The notes beneath the pieces are model-generated. The model was not told the DNA's origin and did no database searches. It worked only from the letters and a program-made list of their open reading frames with translations. This document shows positions 35,250 through 47,636 of a DNA stretch of 64,000 nt, one piece after another. Source of the DNA: Siphonodentalium dalli (Eukaryota > Mollusca > Scaphopoda > Gadilida > Siphonodentaliidae); NCBI GenBank assembly GCA_032622095.1, contig CP136062.1, positions 228,734,578-228,798,577 on the forward strand, given 5' to 3'. Position 1 is the first letter of the stretch. Every line of letters starts with the position of its first letter. The position numbers and the translations under genes were made by a program.

Positions 35250-36226
35250 ATTCCGAAGGTCCGATATTCCAAAGGTCCTTTATTAAGAAGGACCGTTATT
35301 CCGAAGATCCGCTATTCCGAAGGTCCGCTATTCCGAAAATACTTTTTACGCACTCAATCCGTGTGACTGGACAGATTTACAAATCGCCTATATATTACGC
35401 ATAATAGACATACTAAAATACTGCTAGATACTATTGGCAGAATATCGTTCCACTCAAAAATATTGGACAAAATATAATCACTTTCGGAATAGCGGACCCT
35501 CAAAATGACAATAACTGCAAGTTATGTCGAGGGTCCGTTATTCCGAAGGTTCGTTATTACGAAGGTCCTGTTTTTTTTCTATATGATAGCATGCATAATT
35601 ATGGTCATTGCACATTGATACTTTTTGGCAATGATATAGTAATGTAAGAACAAATACATGATTAAGCAACTTTACGACGATTTTAATTTAACATTGAATT
35701 TGCCAATAACGTTTGTTGCGTACAAGGAATTCAAGAATCGTAACTCTATCTAATGAGTTGACTGTAACAATTTCGGTCATGCATCTATGTGATAAATCCC
35801 TTAGAGTTGCATCCCTTGGCTATGATCCACGCTCCGGAAGGCATAGCAGTGACACGATCGTTGTCAGAGGAACGCATACCAGTGATTGGTTCGCTGGCAG
35901 AGCTTTGGTTGCGATGAGAATGAACTCTGCCTTTCCAAGATGGGATCTGCTGCAAAATTAAAGATCAGTGTATTCTCTTATATATGCGAGTCTCACATCG
36001 GGAGCCTCGAACAATTAAGATATTGCACTGGCTTACAAGGCCAATGGGTAACTATTGGTAGGCCAATGTATTCTCTTATATATGCGAGGCTCCCGATGGG
36101 AGACTGGCATACAATAGTACGGGGGACCTTCGGAATAGTGGACCTTCGGAATAGCGGACCTTCGATATAACGAACCTTCTGAATAGATAACCTTCGGAAT
36201 AGCGGACCTTCGGAATAACGGACTGT
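35250..36226. mobile_element. Element with ends built of a ~16-bp CCGAAGGTCCG motif
   Basis: The left end (35250-35342) holds five or six copies of TATTCCGAAGGTCCG-like sequence. The right end (36121-36226) holds as many in inverse orientation (CGGACCTTCGGAATA). A middle cluster at 35484-35570 has both orientations. Between them lie frames of 82 and 94 residues without motifs. It looks like a non-autonomous element with subrepeat-built inverted ends. A TATATATGCGAG core segment (35965-36100) sits inside. Confidence 0.6.
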
Positions 36227-37010
36227 ACTCGTTCGAACCGTCACTCGCGGATCACGTCTTGGTTCGTGAAACATAAGAACGGCACTGAACGCGCATTCGA
36301 ATACACCCTGCTCAACTGTTATGACGTCATTATCGTGACTATCTCATCTGACCTTGATGTGGATTACGTCATTATATTTCCTGTTGGGATCTTGTACCTA
36401 CGACTGATGGAACGGCAACATAGAAACGACATCGATGATCACGTGACTGGCAGCCCGTCTGGGTCGTATTTGTGCGCAGCTAATCGGATTTAATCAGATC
36501 AGACACATCCTGAATTAAACTATTATAGTTATATTTAACAATGTTCCGCATCCAGTAAAAAACGCGTCGTTGATTGGTCAGTGAGCAAAAATTATCATTT
36601 TTACGTCCCGAGCAGTCAACATAGAGGAAAACAAGACAACCTGATCTTGCTGGGAAGCGGGGTAATGTCGCAAGAGCTATACTCGTCCTTGACCTCGATA
36701 CATGGTATACTCGTAGGGCACGCATCTATAATCTCAAATCGACTCCATGCCACCCGCATGTACAATTTGACTTGTATGTCAAGATATTCCACCCATCCGA
36801 AAAAGACCCGTTAATTAGTTGAATAAAACGTGACTGCAAATCATGAGGTGAAGGTCGAGTATGGCTCTTGCGACATTACCCCTCTACCCTCTTACTGGCC
36901 TCCGTTTTTCATGACGTCATTTACGTTGAACAACGTTATGGCGAGAGCGATAGGAGATTTTGACATTTTCTGCTGATCATTCTTCGGAATAAATGTAAAA
37001 TATATAAGAA
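36227..37010. other. Stretch without supported gene
   Basis: Frames of 75-81 residues on both strands lack motifs. GTAATGTCGCAAGAGC (36662) and the inverse GCTCTTGCGACATTAC (36867) form the outer part of a ~220-bp inverted repeat. Confidence 0.4.
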
Positions 37011-37017
37011 TGACCAA

Positions 37018-37086
37018 TTCTGCAGATTTTCGTTATTGTGGTGCATCGTCTGCAGCAGATTTTCGTTATTGTGGTGCATCGTCGGT
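37018..37086. repeat. Two-copy tandem repeat
   Basis: GCAGATTTTCGTTATTGTGG plus TGCATCGTC occurs twice in tandem. Confidence 0.9.
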
Positions 37087-37218
37087 AACATCGTGTTACA
37101 TCGACTCGGTTGAACATATTCTCCAAGCCGTCAATGTCACCATGTTACCGTCAATCCACCACAATAACTTATTATATCTGATCGCGCTCAGGCTCTACCA
37201 ACAGTACATAATAATTAA

Positions 37219-37639
37219 CCATTTACCATTTACCATTTACCCAACAAAACGGCCAAATATCATTTGAACCGGTTCATTTACCACATTGTGATGGTTACAG
37301 TTATGCCCTGTGCCAATGCATTCTCTTATATATGCGAGTCGACCATCAGATAATGCATTGGCCTAAAAAAAACACTTTTAACACTTTAACACTTTTTACC
37401 ATTTTTTCTTGCATTCTTTAACAATTTTATAATTTGTTCTTACATTTTTTAATAATTTTTATAATATTTTTCTACATTCTTTGACAATTTTATAATTTTT
37501 AATATGTGTTAAGCCAATGCATTCTCTTATATATGCGAGGCGACCTATGTTCGACTCGCATATATAAGATAATGCATTGGCACAGGGTAAAAAAATCCCG
37601 AATTACGACTTACACAGGGCCGTTCTGTTGGGTAAAGGG
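37219..37639. mobile_element. piggyBac-like MITE with internal expansions (family A)
   Basis: TTAA lies at 37215-37218 and 37640-37643. The left TIR shows a local triplication of CATTTAC before CCAACAAAACGGCC. The T-rich spacer is repeated (TACATT plus TTTAACAATTTTATAA type units), making this copy longer than the 356-bp copy at 6.58 kb. Confidence 0.8.
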
Positions 37640-37839
37640 TTAAAAGCGATCAGTAGAATAATTGGGCGTGCTTTTCAAAGTTCAGCCGAATTGCATCTGA
37701 AGCCATCATTTATATCGATTACGTTATCATAGCTAAGAATTTGGAAATACTATATCGGGCTGACTTAATGTGCTGCGTGGGCCAGTATCAAATTATCGGC
37801 CATTTTGTGAAAATATATAAGAATATACTCAGCTTTGTC

Positions 37840-38345
37840 ATGGGAATAAATAATCAAAAAGATATATAAATATAAGAAATGAATGTAGTGGATGTGTGTT
37901 ATGTACCGTATTCTCCAATATCACACACGTCCATTACATTCATTTCGTAAATAATGACACAATGTCGCCTTTCTAAATGTAATTCTAAATGCAATTACCA
38001 TGACCACTCAATCGCTTATTAATAACACAATGTCGCCTTTCTAAATAATATTAACATGATCACTCAATCGCTCATTTATAAGAAAATTTTGACCAGTTGA
38101 TTAAAGTTTGTGATGTTCATCCATTAGTTTCCTCGATTATGCATTTTATCTTCTGCAAATTCAGGGATTTAGAAATTGAACAGAAGGGAAAACGTAACTA
38201 AAAATAATGTTAATATGACGCAATGATGCCTTTCTTAATGAAATTAACATGATCACTTAATCGCTTCTTCATAACTATATTTAGACCATTTGAATGTTAG
38301 TTGACTTCCTTATCATGTGCCGTCATGATTAATCTTTCGCACGGA
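37840..38345. repeat. Segmental duplication, copy 1 (copy 2 at 44.03 kb)
   Basis: It shares GAAATGAATGTAGTGG, TGTACCGTATTCTCC, CAATGTCGCCTTTCTAAAT, TGATCACTCAATCGC and TAGTTGACTT(C/T)CTTATCATGTG with 44026-44330. The part GAAATGAATGTAGTGGATGT to ACGTCCATTACATTCATTTC (37878-37948) is a hairpin preserved in both copies. Within copy 1 the AATGTCGCC module is itself repeated three times. Confidence 0.75.
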
Positions 38346-38393
38346 GGAGACATGTTATTATGTAACATAAACAAACATTGTACAGATTTAGTA

Positions 38394-38625
38394 TGGCACT
38401 ATTTATGTGTTTAAGTGATATGAAACACCCCGGTAGGGTGTTCAAATAGAAATGGAGAATAATCCTGCTCAAAGTAGTTATTTTTACGAATATTAAAAAT
38501 TTTTTACAGCACACACATCGTCATACTTATATATTAGTTAAATGCAATAACTCTCGATGGCGAAATCATTTTCGTTAGTTTATCGCCGATTGTTGCGTCC
38601 CGAACCGAGATGTAAATATTTACTA
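38394..38625. repeat. Dispersed repeat, inverted copy of 73-300
   Basis: Matches the reverse complement of the first 300 bases of the window (see that entry). Confidence 0.7.
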
Positions 38626-39540
38626 TTATGCGTAGTTCAGACGATGATATCCATGGAGTGGTATGGTGGCTTTCTCTGAGATTTTCGGCGATGTTAGTAT
38701 AATGGTACATTCCCACAGTTGGCATAGCACTGAGTACAAACTTATCAGTTTCACGCACCCGAACAAGTCCATAATATTTGTTTTTAAATATGATGTTGGG
38801 TTATGCCTCTTGCATCGAATTCACAAAAAGACGATATTCATATTTACCAATCAGAGTTGAATATAACTATACTATTTGAATTCAGAATGTGCCTGACGCG
38901 TTAATTACACAATTATATACCAGACCGTTAATCATTGTCACGCACTCTAAGGGTACGTTCACACACTGGCAAATTTGCACGGTATTTTCTCATAGAAAAC
39001 CATATTATGGTGCCATAATATGAACAGCAATGTATTATGTAAATTTTAGGGATTACATGTTGACTTGACCCGATATTCGGGGAAGAATATTTGTATGGCT
39101 ATGTATAGATCGACGAGTGCACCAGTAATAGTATCGTTAGTACATGTATATGTTCGCGAAAGACCGTTTTGGCGGCTGTATTTTCATTGCAGATGTTAGA
39201 TTCTCAATAGGTATTCTATATAAGAATTGGATTTCACTAAATTATAATCACATATCCTTCTCCAATAGCCCTGAAGGAATATGTTATAATACGTAACACA
39301 AGCTCTCGACACTATGGTTGTCATTTTACTTTACTATCACAGCTGGATATTTTGTTTGTTTCTTATCTCTTACTTGCTTCAATGAAATGCATATTTACCA
39401 TAGCTAACGACATCAGAAGTCAAATTTCGGTAGTACCACATGTAGCGGTACTACTAATATATTGCCTTAAACTACCTGAATGATTGATTATTGTGGGATA
39501 ATTGCATACTATTTACAGGCAAATTTCGAAGGCATCATTA
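38626..39540. other. AT-rich stretch, nothing recognised
   Basis: No supported gene or repeat. Short frames lack motifs. Confidence 0.45.
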
Positions 39541-39547
39541 CCAGTGG

Positions 39548-40015
39548 AACTATATATATTTTACTTCTCATGTAGTTTGATATGGTACAGATTAATTTTA
39601 TAAACATTTACGAAGGTTTCATTTACAAAAATTAGTTACCAATTTGTTTGAGATATCTAGGTGATATTTTTAACATTCGAGACTACATTGCCTTGCAGTC
39701 TATTTTTGCGGAGATGGTCAGATTATATGCTTTCTGGAACAGCCCAACATGAAGTTTCCCATCAAAAAACATTGAGTGATTAATACTAATTTTAATATCT
39801 AAACAGTTTGTACAAAATTTACTTATATCAAATTCGATGTTAATGTGGCTGGGATAACTCTCTCTCAAAATATCTATGTACACAGGCAATAGTTCAGGGT
39901 CAAATATCTATGTACACAGGCAATAGTTCAGGGTCAAAATATTTTTGCATTCGGTTTCTGGCACATTGTAGCTTTCTTTACCGAAATGACTGTAAAAGAT
40001 AGACGGACAAATTTG
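39548..40015. repeat. Diverged local duplication (partner at 40.53-40.66 kb)
   Basis: TTTACTTCTCATGTAGTT plus GGTACAGAT (39558) recurs at 40540. GGTTTCTGGCACA(T/G)TGTAGC plus TAAAAGATAGACGGACAAAT (39950-40010) recurs at 40590-40650. Between them 39868-39940 contains a two-copy ~36-bp tandem repeat (ATCTATGTACACAGGCAATA). Confidence 0.7.
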
Positions 40016-40530
40016 TTTTGTGATACCCATAACATATGAGCAGGGGGATGCTCGTATCCCGGTTCCACAGTAGAGGCACCCCTGTCTTGGATTCCGGTAG
40101 TGGAACATCACTAATGGTATCCAGAGCAGTCTACCTTGCGGTAGTTTACAAATGTCATGATAAGAGTAACAAAAGCATAGAAAATAACAGTCTAGACTAC
40201 CTTGGATTAACCGCCCTTTATCATATTCTCGTGTAAAACCAACTAATAACGTAAACGCTCTTTATTCATGACGTGGTATATTCGCCGGAAACGAATCAAC
40301 AATGTGTATAACTCATGTTAAAATTGGTCGGGCGGATTCCAAATCCGAACTTAACCCGTTCACTAGACCAGTAAATTTCCAGACCAAATTCCAGCCAATC
40401 CAGTTGAACCCACCAAACCCCTCACATGGAGACGAACAAGGGAGAGAATACCAACAACATGGGGCCATAGCTATATATATATGGTGGAAGTTGGCCGGCG
40501 GTCCCCGTATATGGACCCGACCTGTCTCTG
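40016..40530. other. Stretch without supported gene
   Basis: The 84-codon frame at 40302-40556 and the opposite 120-codon frame lack motifs. GGATGCTCGTATCCCGGTTCC at 40047 is not a tRNA (see rejected items). Confidence 0.4.
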
Positions 40531-40796
40531 TATTATATTGTTTACTTCTCATGTAGTTAGCTGTGGTACAGATGCATTGTATAAGTATTTGGTTTCTGGC
40601 ACAGTGTAGCTTTCTATACCGAAATGTATGTAAAAGATAGACGGACAAATTTGCGAGTGTATGAACGCACACCAAAGTGCTTTCGGATTATCGGTATGTA
40701 GAGGGTACATAAGTACTCTATACTATCGAGCTGTCCTATTATATGTATGGCATCAAACCAAATATAACATATGTACCGTGGACCACCCCTGGTTAA

Positions 40797-41031
40797 CACT
40801 TCCGTGATCGGCGCTTCCTGAAATTTTGCGAAAAGCCTGTGCCAGTGCATTTTCTTGTATATGGGAGCCTCGCATATATAAAATAATACATTGGCTTAAC
40901 AATATCTATCTTGCCTTTGTAAGCCAGTGCAATATGTTATACATGCGAGGGAGACTCGCATATTTATAAGATAATGCACTGGCACCGGACTTTTAATATT
41001 GCACCAGCGCAATCCCCGTTATGAAACGGTT
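40797..41031. mobile_element. TTAA-flanked MITE (family C)
   Basis: It begins after TTAA (40793-40796) with CACTTCCGTGATCGGCGC and ends near CCGTTATGAAACGG. Two inverted pairs of GTGCCAGTGCATTTTCTTG-like sequence lie around a spacer. It shares GCTTCCTGAAATTTTGCG with 32.27 kb. Confidence 0.6.
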
Positions 41032-41127
41032 GGTAAAAAGTACCGTTATATTTCTAAATTTGTCATTTTACCTCCCACCATTTAACCAGGGGTGTGAACC
41101 AGTTCCACCCAGGTGACAAAATCTTAA

Positions 41128-41485
41128 GGCCAAAGAGAAAAAAACAACTGGTTTGGGTTACATGTCAAAAATAAATAGGGTCGGTAGGTAGGCTTGACTT
41201 TTTATTTTTTTAAATTAATTTATTACGGCATAGTCATGGATTTTTATATCTTTTGCAAGATTTTGATAACATTAATTTTGATTATCTTTGCATAAACAGT
41301 AATAAAAAAAATGGTTAAAAAAATGACAGATAACAACTAATTTTGAGACATTGAAAGTATTTTTATTTCTTATTTATAAAACATTTCAGAAAATTTTCTT
41401 GAAAACAATGAAAACAGCTTTATGGTAGGGGGTTTAAATTAGGGTAGGTAGGGAAACCCAAACAACAAATATTATTTCTTTGGCC
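41128..41485. mobile_element. MITE with GGCCAAAG ends
   Basis: The left end GGCCAAAGAGAAAA, then GGTTTGGGTT and GGTCGGTAGGTAGG, is mirrored at the right by GGTAGGTAGGG, AAACCCAAAC and TTTCTTTGGCC. TTAA or TAAA lies outside the ends. Its interior is A/T-rich with no open frame. Confidence 0.65.
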
Positions 41486-41547
41486 TAAAGAGTGGAACAG
41501 CGTGAGAATGATAATACCGTTACCGATATATAGAGTATCTCTAATGA
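41486..41547. other. Short spacer between two inverted-repeat elements
   Basis: Nothing recognised. Confidence 0.4.
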
Positions 41548-41667
41548 GTCGCAATTATACACGTAATGTATTAACCTCGTCCACTAAATTCGATTCGAGC
41601 CGAGCTTTAGCAATGCTCGAATCGAATTTAGTGGATGAGGTTAATAAATTTCGTATATAATTGCGAC
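41548..41667. repeat. Palindrome, ~50-bp arms
   Basis: GTCGCAATTATAC, then TTAACCTCGTCCACTAAATT and CGATTCGAGC, pairs with GCTCGAATCG, AATTTAGTGGATGAGGTTAA and ATATAATTGCGAC around a 14-base loop. Confidence 0.9.
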
Positions 41668-42589
41668 GAAATTGAGATCAATTTTATCACATAATCACAT
41701 ATTAGCAAGGAAAAACAATCTCAAAACGGCTGGGGTTAAAACAAAAATACTACTGATTACCTTATCACAACCAAAGAGGAAGTAAAGAAAAAATATATAG
41801 TTCAATTTTAAACGTGTCTTTTCATGTTGAAATTTTTTTTCAACTACCCTCATCACCCATGTTTATATCACAGTCAACATTAAATAACCCAACACAAATT
41901 GAATATCATAATTATATTCTAATTAACATAATAATAAAGTTCCGGCAGTCGATATCATTGTGGTATAAGCATGCACATACATCACTGCACGTGCCCACAA
42001 TACTAAAAACTATGAGGCCGGATTGAGGGGCTAATTATGTGATAAATATAGTTTTGAATAATAAACTGTCATATTTGAATGAAATCGATACGCAAATTTT
42101 CACCACCATTTTCAAAAGTTGATTTTCATTTTTAGGCGTCAACTCTGGTGTACGATAATCGATGATGTTTTGCTGTGCACAAAAACGACTACGGTTTGTC
42201 ACGTGATACAATTATGACGTCGCGCCTGATCGTGTTCTAGCTGTTTCCTGCATAATAGCTTTTTGTATGACGTAATATGATATTGTATTACAATAAAAAA
42301 TAACACTCCAGCGTTTTGAGATAGTTTATGAGTGAACAATTTGTTAAACTGGAATTCTAATGATATTACCCTAAAGCGGTGCTCACGATCACACAAACAA
42401 GTTAAGTTTGCCTGTCCAAAGGGTATTGTCCACAAGCTCCGTTCTCCTAGCAATTCGGGTTTCCGTTGACCGAGGGAGGGCGCATATTTGAATTATGTTG
42501 CGAGTGCTGGTCCGAATACCAAGTTATATTTGCAGTGGATTGGATAAGATTTATGGTGAACTATTTACATATATAGGCTGCGTGTTACA
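41668..42589. other. AT-rich stretch, nothing recognised
   Basis: Frames of 70-84 residues have no motif. Confidence 0.45.
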
Positions 42590-42593
42590 TTAA

Positions 42594-43175
42594 AGGGGTA
42601 CTGTACGCCAAATGTTGTTGTTGGTTTCTATAGTCTCCGAGTCGGAGAATAAGGTAACAATTTTTCCATTATTTGAAAGTCTGTTGAGTACGAAGTCATG
42701 TTACGGATGACAAATTTACCGGAATGCAAAAATACAAATTGTCGTTGTCGAGTAATTTTTGTAAAGTTTTCAACCAAATGAATCAAATAAAAGTTATATT
42801 ATATGCATACTAGTCCCATATAATCATTTAAGTTATTGTATCGTCGCTAGTCAGTGAGTGGCTTGAGTGTTCTCCCCGTATCATCATAATATTTTATGCG
42901 ATCGTGCGTGCGATCGGTTTAACAATCCAGTATCCCTCAATTACTGTTTTTGATTACGGTAATTCGTAATTTAATTGACGCCATTTTATGGCTCCAGTCA
43001 TAAATTCAATTTATATCAATTATTAACTTTTAAATTATTAAATTTTAAGATAGCCTATTAACCTGAGCGTTTACAGAATACGTCTTCGACTCAAATTACT
43101 TATGTTTCTATATATTATCGATATTAGATCGTTGTTGTCACCGGAAATTTAATGAAAATGGCGTACAGTACCCCT
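42594..43175. mobile_element. 582-bp TTAA-flanked element with 17-bp perfect TIRs
   Basis: AGGGGTACTGTACGCCA at the left and its exact complement TGGCGTACAGTACCCCT at the right are each bordered by TTAA (42590-42593 and 43176-43179). There is no transposase frame. A piggyBac-type non-autonomous origin fits the TTAA, although the TIR begins AGGGG rather than CCC. Confidence 0.8.
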
Positions 43176-43256
43176 TTAACTCCTGTTCGATAATTGTTTG
43201 ACTGCCAATTGGGTCATGCGTTTCAAAAAAAAAGAAAAAAAGACCATAACACGAAA

Positions 43257-44008
43257 CTATGTCACATCTTATTGACCTGGATGACACAATGCGGTAGATA
43301 TAACGATGTCACATCTTATTGACCCGGATGACACAATGCGGTAGATATAACGATCTCACATCTTATTGACCTGGATGACACAATGCGGTAGATATAACGA
43401 TCTCACATCTTATTGACCTGGATGACACAATGCGGTAGATATAACGATGTCACATCTTATTGACCTGGATGACACAATGCGGTAGATATAACGATGTCAC
43501 ATCTTATTGACCCGGATGACACAATGCGGTAGATATAACGATCTCACATCTTATTGACCCGGATGACACAATGCGGTAGATATAACGATGTCACATCTTA
43601 TTGACCTGGATGACACAATGCGGTAGATATAACGATGTCACATCTTATTGACCTGGATGACACAATGCGGTAGATATAACGATGTCACATCTTATTGACC
43701 TGGATGACACAATGCGGTAGATATAACGATGTCACATCTTATTGACCTGGATGACACAATGCGGTAGATATAACGATGTCACATCTTATTGACCTGGATG
43801 ACACAATGCGGTAGATATAACGATGTCACATCTTATTGACCTGGATGACACAATGCGGTAGATATAACGATGTCACATCTTATTGACCTGGATGACACAA
43901 TGCGGTAGATATAACGATCTCACATCTTATTGACCTGGATGACACGATGCGGTAGATATAACGATGTCACATCTTATTGACCTGGATGACACAATGCGGT
44001 AGATATAA
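43257..44008. repeat. 47-bp minisatellite, 16 copies
   Basis: The 752 bases equal sixteen 47-bp units: CGATGTCACATCTTATTG, ACCTGGATGACACAATGC, GGTAGATATAA. Only a few positions vary (GATCTCAC, ACCCGGATG, ACACGATGC), so the array is young or well homogenised. Confidence 0.97.
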
Positions 44009-44025
44009 TAACTGGGGTGTTTTGT

Positions 44026-44330
44026 TATGGGAATAAGTAACCAAAAAGCTATATAGATATAAGAAATGAATGTAGTGGGTGTCTGTTGTGTACCGTATTC
44101 TCCTATATCACACACTTCCACTACAATCATTTCTTAAATAATGACACAGTGTTGCCTTTCTAAATGCAAGTACCATGATCACTCAATCGCTTATTAATAA
44201 CACAATGTCGCCTTTCTAAATAATATTACCATGATCAACAATCACTCATTTATAAGAAAATTTAGACCATTTGAATCTTAGTTGACTTTCTTATCATGTG
44301 TCATCATGACTACTATTTCGCACGGATCGA
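44026..44330. repeat. Segmental duplication, copy 2
   Basis: Partner of 37840-38345. It begins within 20 bases of the end of the 47-bp array. The GAAATGAATGTAGTGG hairpin is retained. Confidence 0.75.
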
Positions 44331-46050
44331 GAGATGTTATTTTGTCACACAAACAAACATGGTGCCGATTTAGTATGACACTATTTTTAATCATTTTTTT
44401 AATGTGATGTTGGGTTATGTCTGGATAAAATAACTGGGCATGTTTTTTTGGGTGCAGGACCATAGACTAATCGATCTAGAATGTTGTGCTGACTTACAGT
44501 GTTGCAGGGTATACTACCCAAACTGGAGATATAATTCAAACAAAATCAGATGAGTTTCTTGAAATTATAGTTTAATATAAGAAATGAATGTAGTTTCAAA
44601 GCGCTTTATTGAGGGGTGTGTGGTACGATGCGATTGGGTCCTGCTGAATTGATATGATGTTGTTGGAGGAAACCGATGCTGTCAACAGAAAGTACAGTTA
44701 TATTTTTTTAATTTGTCTTTTTCGCGGTGTTCCGGTAATCTGAACATATCCAAGAAAGCCATTATGCGTACAGAACATTCAAAAGCATACTTATTGAGAA
44801 ACATTTTTAATACTGGTTGTATTAGTTGTTGAACATTGACTATAATCAAGATGGTTATTCACGTCGTTTTTAGAAACACAAGCGCAGGAAATATATTATA
44901 GTTTTCTAAAATATACTTGTTCTTGAATGTTTCATACATACTCTGTTTTTCCCAAATCGGTCGGATTAGCCAAACACCGCGAAAATGACAACTTTAGAAA
45001 AACTGACGGTAGTTTTTCGCAACGACATCAGTTTGCCCTACCCGCATCATAATAATTCAACAGGAACGCCAGCATCATAGCATATTAGCAGGACCACTTG
45101 ACCAGGTGTGTTATTGTCTGTGGTGAGCTTGCGGCCCATACCATGACGAGGTCACTTTTCTGAAAATTTTGGACCAGGAGAGACAACTCTATCGCGTTGT
45201 TAGCTTCGGGCTGCAATGTGGAGTTCGCTCCCCGTTACACTGGCCTGGTCGCCTCCATCGATTGCACATGATGGTCACTGTGGGACACAATATTGGGAGG
45301 TATGTCGCGTTGTCCCGTTGTTCAGTGGTAAGTGTGAAGATGGCCGCGTGTACGGGAACAATGAACAGCCCAGTGGTTTCATAACTGTTATGTTTCAATA
45401 ACGTGTTCTGTCGGTAAGCACAATATGTAGATGGACAGAGGTGGTGGTTCAATGGTTTGAGCGGGAGTGAATCCCTATATCTTAGACACTTTAGGGTCAA
45501 CCTAGAACACATATGGACTAAGTTAGCTTTATACCAATTTAAAGAGGATGATACACTCTATAACATATCCAAAATCCGCTAAAATTTGCTTTCAGCATCT
45601 TTTTTTTTGTAATTCAAGATGGCGTCCAATTTCCGTTAAGTCAGTTTGATGCAATTATAGTGAGAACATCTTGCCATATTTATACACATGTATACATTTT
45701 TGTAAAGCTAAGACATAACGTCACCTTTTTGTGTCAAAATGGAACTTCCCGCCAAAATTAAGAATGATGCCATTTATGGGACCCCACCCCTTCCGACTAC
45801 TCAAAAAATCGATTTTACAGAATGCCGTATAACATTTTACAAACAAATCACAATTGGGATTCTAGTCATATCTCATCAAGAAATGGGAAGAACTGTGCAA
45901 TGTAAGTGATGCATTCTATTTCTTATTGATATTCAAACTCTATGGTACCAAAATTGTCACTTTGGCTCAAGATTACTGGCAAAAAGGCGGCCAAAATATG
46001 AAAAATGGTGAATATTGCACCAGCGTGCCATCCAACCGCTTATAAGTTGT
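44331..46050. other. Stretch without supported gene
   Basis: Frames at 45169-45512 (61-107 residues, both strands) are GC-richer than the flanks but show no recognisable domain. TTCAAGATGGCGTCCAA at 45616 recurs at 63092. Confidence 0.4.
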
Positions 46051-46737
46051 TATGAATGTAATATGTATTATGTCTTTAATATTTGTCGCCGAACACAAGT
46101 ACATTAGAGATTAATAGGACATTAGTATGTATGTGAATACATTATTACATTGCATTGGTTATATACATGTATACATATATTTACACACTAAGACCACCCA
46201 TATAGATGTATAGCCGTGGTATACACAATGTACTATTAGTACTAAGTCGTTTTAATATATTCCATGCTAACTAAATGTGCAGCATGTATGATGTATGCAA
46301 TCACTTCGTTGGACGTAAATGCGTGATGCTGATTAAATTTTAAAAAATGTAACACGGCATCGCGTCCAGGCCCAATCTAGTAAATTAATGTTGATTATTT
46401 CACAATAATCGATGGAAAATTAACAAAACAAAATACCACATTGTGCTATCATTTTTATGGAGGACGCTACGTGGTATATCTATACATAAATTTGTTGTAA
46501 TTTTACATCACGGTGTAATCAAATCTGAGCACTTTATTCCCGCGGGGCGGACATGCTTTTGTGTTAACGAGAAATATGAAAGGATTGAACGCGACTTACA
46601 CTTTAAAATTGGCATAGCTTATCACACACGTTGCACCTGAGAGTCACATACTAGAGTTGCCAATTAATAACATGAATTTGACAAGCAGCGTGAATTTCGT
46701 TACTTATTCCTTATTCCTTATTCAAAAAAGTTGGGGG
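46051..46737. repeat. Left terminal inverted repeat, outer part
   Basis: It begins TATGAATGTAATATG and matches the complement of 55797-56468 almost base for base, with only a few single-base differences and indels (for example AATCTAGTAAATTAATG against AATCGAGTAAATAATG). A 65-codon frame inside (46443-46640) has the same translation in both TIRs (55880-56077), but this follows from the sequence identity and is not by itself evidence for a gene. Confidence 0.92.
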
Positions 46738-47345
46738 ATTGTGGCAAATGACCATGGCATCGTCTTAAGTAGGGCGAGACAAAATTTCCTGTGAAAAACA
46801 ATTCTGGAAAAAAGTTCAAAAATGCCTCGAAAATAGGCAAAGTCCGAAAATGAACGGAAATTGGCCGAAACAAGTGGTGGGTCATTAATGGCCACCTCGG
46901 CCAAAACTTTTGGGCGGAAATGTTTTTGGGTCGAGACCGAAAAAGTGGGTCGAATCCCAGTTTCGCTCTGCTCGGTCGGGAAAATTTTGGAAAATGTGGC
47001 AAACTGTCACATATTAAAAAATGGCCACCTGGGCCGAACTTTTCGGGCCGAAAAGTTTATGGGTCTAGTCCGAAAAAGAGGGTCAAATAAAAATTCCCGC
47101 TCTGCTCGGTAGGAAAATGTGGCAAATGACCATGGCAACGTCTTAAGTAGGGCGAGACCAAATTTCTTGTGAAAAATAAATTCTGGAAAAAAGTTCAAAA
47201 ATGCCTCGAAAATAGGCAAAGTCCGAAAATGTCTGAAATTGGCCGAAACAAGTGCGGGGTCATAAATGGCCAAAAATTTTGGTCAAATAGAAATTCCCGC
47301 TCTGCTCGGACAGGAAAATTTGGGAAAATGTGGCAAATGACCACG
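46738..47345 (-). repeat. Left subterminal tandem repeats of the element
   Basis: About one and a half units of the ~390-bp repeat, read in the opposite orientation to those at 51.55-54.44 kb. Recognisable pieces are GTGGCAAATGACCATGGCA, CTTAAGTAGGGCGAGAC, GGAAATTGGCCGAAACAAGT and TTTCGCTCTGCTCGGTCGGG. The second unit is shortened. Confidence 0.9.
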
Positions 47346-47636
47346 GCAAAAGACTGACACGGAGGCTTGTGGTCGACAAGGGAGAGCTTGACTTCTTGGT
47401 AAGTGACACCTGCAAAAGCGGCAGTCTGTTGCCGCACCCCAACGGTGTCACTTGGGCCACATTCTCACATACTTCGATGGCTCGCAGCCCCAGTACACCC
47501 ACGTGAGGGCCTCAATGCTGGCCTATGCCCACATCAACCTCCTCGCTATGCTGGTAAGATTTGAACCCGATTAGGCCACTGATAGCATTTACGTCCAGAA
47601 GACCGCGTTGCAAAGCTTGACGGTGTTAAGGCGTAC
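47346..47636 (+). pseudogene. Decayed coding sequence upstream of the helicase remnant
   Basis: The segment is GC-rich and coding-like but broken across frames. AGGCTTGTGGTCGAC to GAGCTTGACTTCTTGGTAA also occurs at 58.54-58.58 kb (minus strand) in the second fragment, after which the two diverge. A stretch with the residues VRASMLAYAHINLLAML (about 47502-47552) is open in one frame. It is probably the amino-terminal part of the helicase gene. Confidence 0.4.

Noticed and set aside
40040-40100. tRNA-like gene around GGATGCTCGTATCCCGGTTCC
   Set aside because: The B-box-like GGTTCC lacks the rest of the T arm, and no cloverleaf with an acceptor stem can be drawn.
46443-46640. 65-codon frame identical in both TIRs as a conserved gene
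   Set aside because: The whole TIR is near-identical at the DNA level, so identity of the translation carries no extra information.
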